From: RHLJ01 sp965242845
GTDB taxonomy: Bacteria > Bacteroidota > Rhodothermia > Balneolales > Balneolaceae
Direction of reading: 5' to 3'
DNA: 64,000 bases
NCBI GenBank assembly: GCA_965242845.1
Contig: CBDETC010000003.1
Location: 124,001-188,000, forward strand
The position numbers and the translations under genes were made by a program. Of the stretch, positions 8,566-14,950 are shown in pieces; the first letter of the stretch is position 1; each line of letters starts with the position of its first letter. The notes under the pieces were generated by a model. The model saw nothing but the letters and a program-made list of their open reading frames with translations. It was not told the DNA's origin and searched no databases.

Positions 8566-9483
8566 ATGAATCCATTTTTTAATCAAGCAGAAAACAGGCC
8601 CAGAGCACTAATTAGAATTGTCGTGTTTCTTTTTTTTGGGATTTTGCTGCTTGGTGTATCCACTTCTATTAATGCCTATGGGTTAGAATTCATCCTGGCT
8701 GGTGTTGTGATTATGGCCTTCTTCTACATGATGTATAGGTATGTTGATCAAAGGAGTTCACTAAAAGAAGCGGGAATTACCCCTACAAAAACCTGGTGGA
8801 AAGAATTTGGAGTAGGCTGTATAGCCGCAGCAATAGCTATGGTGATAATTTTTGGGGTACAATGGTCAATGGGGGATATAGAAATTACAGGTTTTGCCTG
8901 GCAGCGGGTTTCTTCTACGTTTTGGTTAATTCCTGCAGTAGGCTATTTGATAAAGATGCTGAGTGTAGGTTTTTATGAAGAACTCAAATTTCGGTCCTAT
9001 TTGATCCCTAACATGAAAGAGGGGTTCACATTTGGAAGAATCTCTCCAGAGCAAGCGAGTTTGCTGGCTGTTTTATTTAGTTCTGCGCTATTTGGGATTG
9101 CCCATGTTTTCAATCCTAATGCAACTACTTTCTCTACAATTAATATTGTCTTGGCTGGGTTTATGCTCGCATTCCCTTATTTAGTTACGGGAAGATTGGC
9201 ATATTCTGTAGGGATACATTTCTCCTGGAATTATGTGCAAGGCGGCGTATTTGGATTCAAAGTAAGTGGGACAGAGAATTTTTATTCACTGCTGGTCTTA
9301 CAACAAGGAGGGAATCCAATTTGGACAGGTGGAAGATTTGGTCCGGAAGGCGGAGTGATTGGGTTGGTGGGGATTACGCTAGTCACAATTATTATTTATT
9401 GGCATATCAGGAGTTCACAAAAAGAAATGACACTACATTCTATGTTTAAACAAACTTTTCTTCAAAATCAGCAGGGGCAATAA
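8566..9483 (+). CDS. CPBP family intramembrane glutamic/metallo protease
   Basis: A 305-residue polytopic membrane protein with about eight hydrophobic segments. It carries the three CPBP/Abi signature motifs: E-E-L-K-F-R (138-143, the EExxxR motif), a His in G-I-A-H-V-F (H180), and H-F-S-W-N (H218, N222). The family includes CAAX-type prenyl proteases and bacteriocin self-immunity proteins; the substrate here is unknown. A loop with G-G-x-x-G repeats near residues 265-285 precedes the last helix. It is divergent from the SRAP gene and followed by a separately promoted gene, so it is probably monocistronic. Confidence 0.9.
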   Translation: MNPFFNQAENRPRALIRIVVFLFFGILLLGVSTSINAYGLEFILAGVVIMAFFYMMYRYVDQRSSLKEAGITPTKTWWKEFGVGCIAAAIAMVIIFGVQWSMGDIEITGFAWQRVSSTFWLIPAVGYLIKMLSVGFYEELKFRSYLIPNMKEGFTFGRISPEQASLLAVLFSSALFGIAHVFNPNATTFSTINIVLAGFMLAFPYLVTGRLAYSVGIHFSWNYVQGGVFGFKVSGTENFYSLLVLQQGGNPIWTGGRFGPEGGVIGLVGITLVTIIIYWHIRSSQKEMTLHSMFKQTFLQNQQGQ

Positions 9484-9511
9484 AAAGGATGAGCTTAGAA
9501 GGCAGGTTTTG

Positions 9512-9537
9512 TATATTTGGGCGTTCCTGAGGGAACG
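9512..9537 (+). promoter_or_regulatory. Candidate -7 element and leader hairpin before the DEAD-box-like gene
   Basis: TATATTTG at 9512-9519 matches TAnnTTTG exactly. A hairpin with stem CGTTCC (9522-9527) and GGAACG (9532-9537) around TGAG would form at or near the 5' end of the transcript. There is no T-run, so it is not a terminator; it could protect the message end or control translation. No good -33 TTG was found. Confidence 0.35.
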
Positions 9538-9588
9538 ACGATCTTTGAAATTTTAACGATTAAGCAAAACTTAAAAGAGGTGTAACCA

Positions 9589-11295
9589 TTGTCTTTTGAA
9601 GAATATGGTCTGAGCCCCGAATTATTGAGCGGGCTGACCGATGTACAAATTGATACGCCTTCACCTCTTCAACAACAAGTGTTACCGGCTGCTTTGGAAG
9701 GAAAGAACCTATTGGTAAAATCTGAAGCCGGCGATATTGTTTCATTTTTAATACCTACACTGAAAACACTTGTAGAATACGGAGAAAAAGAAGGCACCAA
9801 AGTTTTAATCCTAACACCATCTATAGAACGTGCTGCAGCTATTGACGAATTAATATGGGCTGCTGGCTATCATGCTCAAATAAGCAGTGCTCTACTTGCC
9901 ATTAAAGGTAATAAAGAAGAACAAGAGCAAGCAGTACTTGATGGAGCTCCGGTTATTGTTGCAAATCCCGGACGATTTATTGAAATCATTGAAAAGAATA
10001 ATTTCCACTTAAAAGAGCTAGAACTCATTGTAATAGATGAAGCTCATGATATGGAAAGCTTTAACCTGGTAAGCAGGGTTAAAGATATTCTGCGCTTTGT
10101 TGAAGGAGAACCGCAAACTCTGGTTCTTTCGAAACAGAGAAATAATGCTACCGAGGAGCTGGTACAAATAGCTCTTCAAAACCCTGAGCTAATAGGGTTT
10201 GATAAGGTAGAATCTGCTGAGGCAACAACTAATGGTGCCTCTAAAAAGGATGAGGCCACAGAAGTTAAAGAAGCTTCCATTGAGGTAGATATTGATACCG
10301 CGAAAAAGAAGCTGGATGAGCTATCTGTTAAAGTAACTCTAAAGGAAGACTTAGCGGAAGAGGACCAAGAAGAAGCCCAGACTGAAGCAACAACCAATGG
10401 TACTTCTGAAAAAGTTGAGGTTGAAGACGTTAATGAGGTTTCTAACAATGTGGTTATTGATACTGTAAAAAAGAGGCTGAATGAGCTATCTGTTAAAGTA
10501 ACATTAAAAGAAGACTTAGCAGAAGAAGAACCCAATGAAGCTGAGTCGGTTAAAAAGCCTGCATCAGCTAAAAAGGGTGGGAAAAAAGGAAAGCGCAAAT
10601 TGGGTGCTAAGGAGCATGGCTTTATTAATGTTCCTCCAAGGATGAAAATCTCTACTTTGATGGCACATTTGGAAGGATCGACTTCGAATAAAGTACTGGT
10701 TTTTTCAGCCTCAAAAAGAACAGCCGACCGTTTATTCCACATCCTTAAAAAGAAGAGTTGGGGAGTTGTGAGTATTAGCTCCGATTTGGAAAAAGCGATG
10801 TTCGAAGAGCGTTATGGTAAGTTTACCAATGGCGATATGCGAGTTTGTGTAGTTGGAGGAATGTCTATTCAAGAAGTCGAAATAGATCAGCATATTGATG
10901 AACTCATCAACTACGATGTACCAGAGAATGTTGATGAATACCAGAACAGAATAGATGCAATTCTAAATAGCCAGGTTTCTAGAATGGTCTCGTTGGTATC
11001 CAAAATGGATAAAGAGGATTTGGCACGTATTTCTGAAGAGATCAAGCAAACTCCGAGCGAGATTCCATTGCCGGAACAAGTGAAGGAGAAAAAGAAAGGA
11101 AACAAATCTGGCTCCAAAAAAAGGAGTACAGGTAGAAAGCCAAACCATCAAAAGAAGAATGTAAAAAAGTCGGCCCGTAAAAAAGTAAAACAGGACGAAT
11201 TACCAAGGCCTACTTATGACGGTCTTTCCGGAGGAAGAGATGGTGACTCCAACTCTAAAGGAGTGTTTGGTTGGGTTAAAAAGTTGTTTAACTAA
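9589..11295 (+). CDS. DEAD-box helicase-like protein with degenerate ATPase motifs
   Basis: A 568-residue protein on the two-RecA-domain plan of DEAD-box RNA helicases. It starts at TTG; no ATG fits the N-terminal Q-motif region (F-E-E-Y-G-L, then T-P-S-P-L-Q). Motif I, normally A-x-T-G-x-G-K-T, reads S-E-A-G-D-I at 45-50. Motif II is kept as D-E-A-H (150-153). The S-A-T motif III reads S-K-Q-R, and motif VI (H-R-x-G-R-x-G-R) reads D-E-Y-Q-N-R-I-D. ATP hydrolysis is therefore unlikely. The two lobes are separated by an acidic linker containing a 55-residue tandem duplication (212-321). A strongly basic Lys/Arg tail follows, ending in G-V-F-G-W-V-K-K-L-F-N. It may be an RNA-binding scaffold or ribosome-associated factor (inference). 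Confidence 0.82.
   Translation: MSFEEYGLSPELLSGLTDVQIDTPSPLQQQVLPAALEGKNLLVKSEAGDIVSFLIPTLKTLVEYGEKEGTKVLILTPSIERAAAIDELIWAAGYHAQISSALLAIKGNKEEQEQAVLDGAPVIVANPGRFIEIIEKNNFHLKELELIVIDEAHDMESFNLVSRVKDILRFVEGEPQTLVLSKQRNNATEELVQIALQNPELIGFDKVESAEATTNGASKKDEATEVKEASIEVDIDTAKKKLDELSVKVTLKEDLAEEDQEEAQTEATTNGTSEKVEVEDVNEVSNNVVIDTVKKRLNELSVKVTLKEDLAEEEPNEAESVKKPASAKKGGKKGKRKLGAKEHGFINVPPRMKISTLMAHLEGSTSNKVLVFSASKRTADRLFHILKKKSWGVVSISSDLEKAMFEERYGKFTNGDMRVCVVGGMSIQEVEIDQHIDELINYDVPENVDEYQNRIDAILNSQVSRMVSLVSKMDKEDLARISEEIKQTPSEIPLPEQVKEKKKGNKSGSKKRSTGRKPNHQKKNVKKSARKKVKQDELPRPTYDGLSGGRDGDSNSKGVFGWVKKLFN
10222..10551 (+). repeat. In-frame tandem duplication, 2 x 165 bp
   Basis: Two adjacent copies (10222-10386 and 10387-10551) lie inside the DEAD-box-like gene at an exact spacing of 165 bases. 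Anchors are GCAACAACT/GCAACAACC at the start of each copy and GAGCTATCTGTTAAAGTAAC at 10318 and 10483. The encoded 55-residue units share A-T-T-N-G at the front and L-S-V-K-V-T-L-K-E-D-L-A-E-E near the end, while the middle has diverged. Confidence 0.9.
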
Positions 11296-11304
11296 ACAAC
11301 TCTG

Positions 11305-11333
11305 AAAGGCATCCAAATTGGATGCCTTTTTTT
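11305..11333 (+). terminator. Intrinsic terminator
   Basis: A perfect 10-bp stem (AAAGGCATCC at 11305-11314 with GGATGCCTTT at 11320-11329) with a 5-base loop runs into T's up to 11333, ten bases after the DEAD-box-like gene. Confidence 0.9.
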
Positions 11334-11383
11334 GTTTTAAGTAGTAGCCTTCTACTTATATTCAAATTCAATGGGAGGAGAGT

Positions 11384-12001
11384 ATGGCAGAGTTTATAAA
11401 GATTTTCAGCAACCCGGTTGATCAAAAAGCAATCAATAAAGTAGTTGATGTTTTGAAACGAGGTGGGCTGGTTATTTACCCAACTGATACCGTATATGGG
11501 CTCGGTTGTGATATTTATAACAAGAAGGCTCTGGAAAAAGTAGCCAGGATCAAAGGTATAAAGCTGGAAAAGGCTGATCTCTCTTTTATATGTTCTGATT
11601 TGAAAAACCTTTCGGATTACGTCAGTCAAATCGAAACCAAAACCTTCAAGGTTTTAAAGCGGTCCTTACCTGGTCCTTATACCTTCATTCTTCCAGGAGG
11701 AAATAACCTGCCACCCGTATTCAAGAAGAAGAAAACAGTAGGTATTAGAATCCCGGACAACCCCATAGCATTGGCGTTGGTTGAGGCTCTTGGAAATCCA
11801 ATTATTTCTACGTCCATAAAGGATGAAGATGAAGTAATTGAGTATACCACCGATCCGGAATTGATCTTTGAAAAATGGGAGAGCCAGGTTGATTTAGTAA
11901 TAGATGGAGGATATGGGGGGAATGAAGCATCAACAGTTATTGATTTGACTACCTCTGAACCAGTATTAATTCGCCAGGGAAAAGGAGAGAGCGTTCTTTA
12001 A
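11384..12001 (+). CDS. Sua5/YciO/YrdC-family protein
   Basis: A 205-residue YrdC-fold protein with the family features G-G-L-V-I-Y-P-T-D-T-V-Y-G-L near residues 27-40, L-P-G-P-Y-T-F-I-L and V-G-I-R-I-P-D-N-P. The family includes threonylcarbamoyl-AMP synthases (TsaC/Sua5) for the tRNA t6A modification and the less understood YciO branch. The single-domain length of about 205 residues and the I-K-G-I-K-L-E-K-A-D-L-S-F segment, in place of a K-R-x-x-x-x-P-L motif, suggest the YciO-like branch. A GGGAGGAG stretch lies just before the ATG, a good Shine-Dalgarno site and rare in this window. The next gene starts 17 bases later, so the two are likely cotranscribed. Confidence 0.88.
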   Translation: MAEFIKIFSNPVDQKAINKVVDVLKRGGLVIYPTDTVYGLGCDIYNKKALEKVARIKGIKLEKADLSFICSDLKNLSDYVSQIETKTFKVLKRSLPGPYTFILPGGNNLPPVFKKKKTVGIRIPDNPIALALVEALGNPIISTSIKDEDEVIEYTTDPELIFEKWESQVDLVIDGGYGGNEASTVIDLTTSEPVLIRQGKGESVL

Positions 12002-12018
12002 TCAATCATCAATCTAAT

Positions 12019-12855
12019 ATGAAAAAAATAGTCTTCACTATAGCAGTAATTTTATTTTTGATTCCGGGAGTAGTTGCTCAGGAGTTTTCGGCAATGACCT
12101 ATAACATTCGATATAATACTTCTGGAGATGGGGAGAATTGGTGGGAGAAACGAAAAGATTGGGTGGCTGATGTAATAAATTTTTATGAGCCTGATGTACT
12201 TGGTATTCAGGAGGGATTGCATGGGCAGGTAACCTACCTAGATAGTGCTCTGTTCGATTATGCCTATATAGGAGTAGGAAGAGACGATGGTAAGCAAGAA
12301 GGAGAATATGCGGCCATCTATTTCAAAGAGGAGAAGCTAACAGTACTGGATTCTGGTACGTTTTGGCTATCGGAAAACCCGGAAGAACCTTCCTTTGGGT
12401 GGGGAGCAAACTTTAGGAGAATAACAACGTGGGCTAAGTTTGAGGATAAGGAATCCGGGAAGATATTCTGGGTGCTGAATGCCCATTTTGATCACGAGAC
12501 ACCTCTTGCAAGACTGAATGGAGCTAAGCTTATGCTTGAGAAGCTTAATGAATGGGGTGCATCAAATCAGCCAGTAATAATGATGGGAGATTTTAATGCA
12601 ACACCTAAAGCAGAAGCTATTCAGGTAATTTTGGAAAAGCTTCTCGATTCAAAGGAAATTGCTGAAAAGGCATCGATTGGTCCAGAAGGCACCTATAACG
12701 GTTTCGATGTAAGTCATCCACTTGATAGAAGAATAGATTACATATTTGTAAACAGCAGTGTAGATGTCCATAAATACGCTGCCATCTCAGAAACAAGAGA
12801 ACAACGAACACCTTCCGATCATCTTCCTGTCTTTATTTCTTTTTCTCTGAAATAG
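12019..12855 (+). CDS. Secreted endonuclease/exonuclease/phosphatase family protein
   Basis: A 278-residue protein with a signal peptide (M-K-K-I-V-F-T start, cleavage near V-V-A-Q, residue 21) and an EEP domain over the rest. Catalytic features visible are M-T-Y-N-I-R-Y-N, G-I-Q-E-G (metal-binding Glu), L-N-A-H-F-D-H, M-G-D-F-N-A-T and P-S-D-H-L-P-V. It should be a metal-dependent phosphodiesterase or phosphatase acting outside the cytoplasm, on nucleic acids, sugar phosphates or phospholipid head groups; the sequence does not settle which. It lies 17 bases after the YrdC-family gene. Confidence 0.9.
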   Translation: MKKIVFTIAVILFLIPGVVAQEFSAMTYNIRYNTSGDGENWWEKRKDWVADVINFYEPDVLGIQEGLHGQVTYLDSALFDYAYIGVGRDDGKQEGEYAAIYFKEEKLTVLDSGTFWLSENPEEPSFGWGANFRRITTWAKFEDKESGKIFWVLNAHFDHETPLARLNGAKLMLEKLNEWGASNQPVIMMGDFNATPKAEAIQVILEKLLDSKEIAEKASIGPEGTYNGFDVSHPLDRRIDYIFVNSSVDVHKYAAISETREQRTPSDHLPVFISFSLK

Positions 12856-12901
12856 TGAATTAAAAATATACCTATTTCGGGGGATCGCAACGGCGATTAG
12901 A

Positions 12902-12936
12902 TCATGGTAGCTTTTCAAAAAAAGATCACACCATGA
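12902..12936 (+). promoter_or_regulatory. Inverted repeat covering a start codon
   Basis: TCATGGT (12902-12908) is complementary to ACCATGA (12930-12936), which contains the ATG of the next gene. In the mRNA a 7-bp stem with a 21-base loop could hide that start codon. The loop is large and the stem short, so the effect may be weak. Confidence 0.3.
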
Positions 12937-13808
12937 GAAAATTCGCATTTTTAATCGCACTTCTGACTATTTCATCCAGTGCTTTTGCACAAGTTACCTT
13001 TAGCACGGAATACTCTAACCCAAATGATGTATATCGAGGATATGTAGGACTTCACTATTTCACGGTAGATGCAGGCTTTGGTAATACCTCCGGAGCGTCA
13101 ATCTGGAGTGTAGGAGCGGAAGCTTTATATCCTATCAATGATAAGCTAAGCGTAGAGGCCTTAGGTTTATATTCGCTTGTTTCCTTAGCAAAAGAAGGCC
13201 CGGCATTTTTATTTAGTGGCGGAGCCGAATACAAATTATTTGATAGCAATAAGGAGGGTAAAGTTCCTGTTTTATTGGCCTTTAGCTATGAAAAGGACTA
13301 CATAAACAATCAGGAGATTCAAACCTGGCAAACCGTAACACTTCCTGCTCATATAACAAGCGAATTTGTCGTAAGAGGGGGTATTTATGCTAGAAATAGT
13401 GCTCTCGAGTATGATGAGGGAACAACGTTTTATGATAAAACCGGTTTGTTCATGGCTGGTGTATACGCCGGGGTTGGATACAATCGTAAATACTACATCC
13501 ATGTACAGGATAGCGATGGCTATCAATTTGCTGCTGGGAAGTTTATTCGCCCTTACTTCGATGTCATTTTAGCGCCAACTACTGTAGACCTTGAAGTAGA
13601 TGGAGTTAAAAACGGAGAACTAAGCGAATCATTTGGCTGGAGATTTGGAACAGTACTGGTTGCAAAGCCTTATACGAAGAGTGAGAATTTCGATCGTAAA
13701 TTTGGCTTTTTTGGGAATTCGATTTTCAAAATTGAAATTGGTCAGCGACCGATTGATGGCTTTTTTGTAACTACTGGAATAGCTTTTGGACTACAGAAGT
13801 TCAAGTAA
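12933..13808 (+). CDS. Probable outer-membrane beta-barrel protein
   Basis: A 291-residue exported protein: M-R-K then a hydrophobic stretch ending in S-A-F-A-Q at about residue 20. The mature part alternates polar and hydrophobic residues in strand-like blocks with many Gly, Tyr and Phe, and ends in G-L-Q-K-F-K. No sequence motif of a named porin family was recognised. The gene follows the EEP gene by 77 bases and may be cotranscribed. It ends 2 bases from the convergent DUF427 gene. Confidence 0.8.
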   Translation: MRKFAFLIALLTISSSAFAQVTFSTEYSNPNDVYRGYVGLHYFTVDAGFGNTSGASIWSVGAEALYPINDKLSVEALGLYSLVSLAKEGPAFLFSGGAEYKLFDSNKEGKVPVLLAFSYEKDYINNQEIQTWQTVTLPAHITSEFVVRGGIYARNSALEYDEGTTFYDKTGLFMAGVYAGVGYNRKYYIHVQDSDGYQFAAGKFIRPYFDVILAPTTVDLEVDGVKNGELSESFGWRFGTVLVAKPYTKSENFDRKFGFFGNSIFKIEIGQRPIDGFFVTTGIAFGLQKFK

Positions 13809-13810
13809 AG

Positions 13811-14194
13811 CTATTCGTAAGGAAACAATTCGAAAGAAACTTTCCTTGTATCAAAAGCCAGGCAACCTTCTATGGGTCTGGAATATTCGATAGGGTTCTC
13901 ATAACTCCAGGCAATATTTTTTACCCATAGATTGGAATTGGGTTGGTAGTCCCAGTAACTGGCTTTTCCTTTAATCGGACACTTATATTCTCTCTCATTC
14001 TTCATGAAGTGGTTCATATCCAAATCCTCTTTAGGGATATAGTAGGTGGGATCATAGATCTTCTTTCCGACTTCTTTTAGAATAATAGCTTCATAGGTTT
14101 CTGCCAGTATATGTCCTTCAAAGGAGATTCTGATTCTCCTTGAAGGTTTTTCAAGCTCATGATAATGAAGTGGAGCAGAAGTTCTCTTTACCAT
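13811..14194 (-). CDS. DUF427 domain-containing protein
   Basis: A 127-residue cytosolic protein matching the DUF427 pattern: R-R-I-R-I-S-F-E-G-H-I-L-A-E-T near the N-terminus, Y-Y-I-P-K-E-D-L in the middle, then C-P-I-K-G-K-A-S-Y-W and a C-terminal I-A-W-S-Y-E-N-P. The family's biochemical role is not established. The upstream SRPBCC gene on the same strand is separated by a terminator, so this gene is probably expressed by read-through or from its own promoter. Confidence 0.9.
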   Translation of the reverse strand: MVKRTSAPLHYHELEKPSRRIRISFEGHILAETYEAIILKEVGKKIYDPTYYIPKEDLDMNHFMKNEREYKCPIKGKASYWDYQPNSNLWVKNIAWSYENPIEYSRPIEGCLAFDTRKVSFELFPYE

Positions 14195-14211
14195 AATAAT
14201 CGTGTAGGATG

Positions 14212-14240
14212 AAAAACTCTGGAATCATCACATTCCAGAG
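14212..14240 (-). terminator. Intrinsic terminator of the SRPBCC gene
   Basis: A perfect 9-bp stem (CTCTGGAAT at 14217-14225 with ATTCCAGAG at 14232-14240) is followed on the minus strand by five T's (plus-strand A's at 14212-14216). Confidence 0.85.
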
Positions 14241-14270
14241 CATGGGTTTACTTTTCTAACTTGAAGGTGA

Positions 14271-14756
14271 TTACGCTGCTACGAGCACTCCCTTTTTTCC
14301 TATGAGTTTCCCGGTTTTCAAATGAGTATTAAGTCCATCAGCAACTTGCGAAAGGATACTTTCGAATTGTCTTTTCATTACTACTGATGCCATCACTTTG
14401 CCTACTACTCCAAATTTTGGTTTGAACTTCATATCAAAAGTTAGAGTGCTTTTCTGGTCTTTTGCCTCATTTACTGAGATAGTAACCAGGCTTTTTTCGA
14501 TTGGAAATGGCCCTGGATCATATACTTCGACGGTGTACTTTTCTCCTTCCTCATAGTCGAATACGCGTTCTCTTATTTCTCCTCCACTGTACATGATACA
14601 GGTTCTTTCAGCCCCGTCACCATAAGGAGTACCATTAGTAATTGGTGATGATTCAATTAGGGGATGGATTTTATAAATAGATCCAAAATCTTTGATGATA
14701 TCCCAAACCTGAGTTTTAGGAGCATCAATTGTTTTGCTTACTGTTAATTCGTGCAT
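14271..14756 (-). CDS. SRPBCC (START-like) family protein
   Basis: A 161-residue protein with the polyketide cyclase/dehydrase-type SRPBCC pattern: S-K-T-I-D-A-P-K-T-Q-V-W-D-I-I-K-D-F-G at the N-terminus, an alternating beta-sheet core, and a long C-terminal helix (V-V-M-K-R-Q-F-E-S-I-L-S-Q-V-A-D-G-L). The fold binds hydrophobic ligands in a cavity; no catalytic assignment is possible. A good promoter sits upstream and a strong terminator downstream, so it is a single-gene unit. Confidence 0.88.
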   Translation of the reverse strand: MHELTVSKTIDAPKTQVWDIIKDFGSIYKIHPLIESSPITNGTPYGDGAERTCIMYSGGEIRERVFDYEEGEKYTVEVYDPGPFPIEKSLVTISVNEAKDQKSTLTFDMKFKPKFGVVGKVMASVVMKRQFESILSQVADGLNTHLKTGKLIGKKGVLVAA

Positions 14757-14785
14757 AATTCTATCTGTTTGTTAGCATTCGGAAG

Positions 14786-14813
14786 CAAATCTACAGCCCC
14801 GGAGCAGCACAAA
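14786..14813 (-). promoter_or_regulatory. Bacteroidota-type promoter of the SRPBCC gene
   Basis: On the minus strand TTTG (plus 14810-14813) is followed after 16 bases by TAGATTTG (plus 14786-14793), an exact match to TAnnTTTG. It lies 29 bases before the start codon. Confidence 0.5.
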
Positions 14814-14950
14814 AAATAAGGATGAGATAAGGGGGACTATTTTGTGATGACCGGGATTATGATGGTTCTAAATAGTCCCATTTGGTATAAAAGGGAGTTT
14901 AATTCAGGCTTAAAAATGATATGTTCTGGTCGAAATAAACCACTTCTTAA

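Noticed and set aside
10176..10742. 188-residue minus-strand frame
   Set aside because: It lies antisense to the acidic linker of the DEAD-box-like gene, is Ser/Leu/Val-rich as expected from reading Glu/Lys codons backwards, and has no domain pattern.
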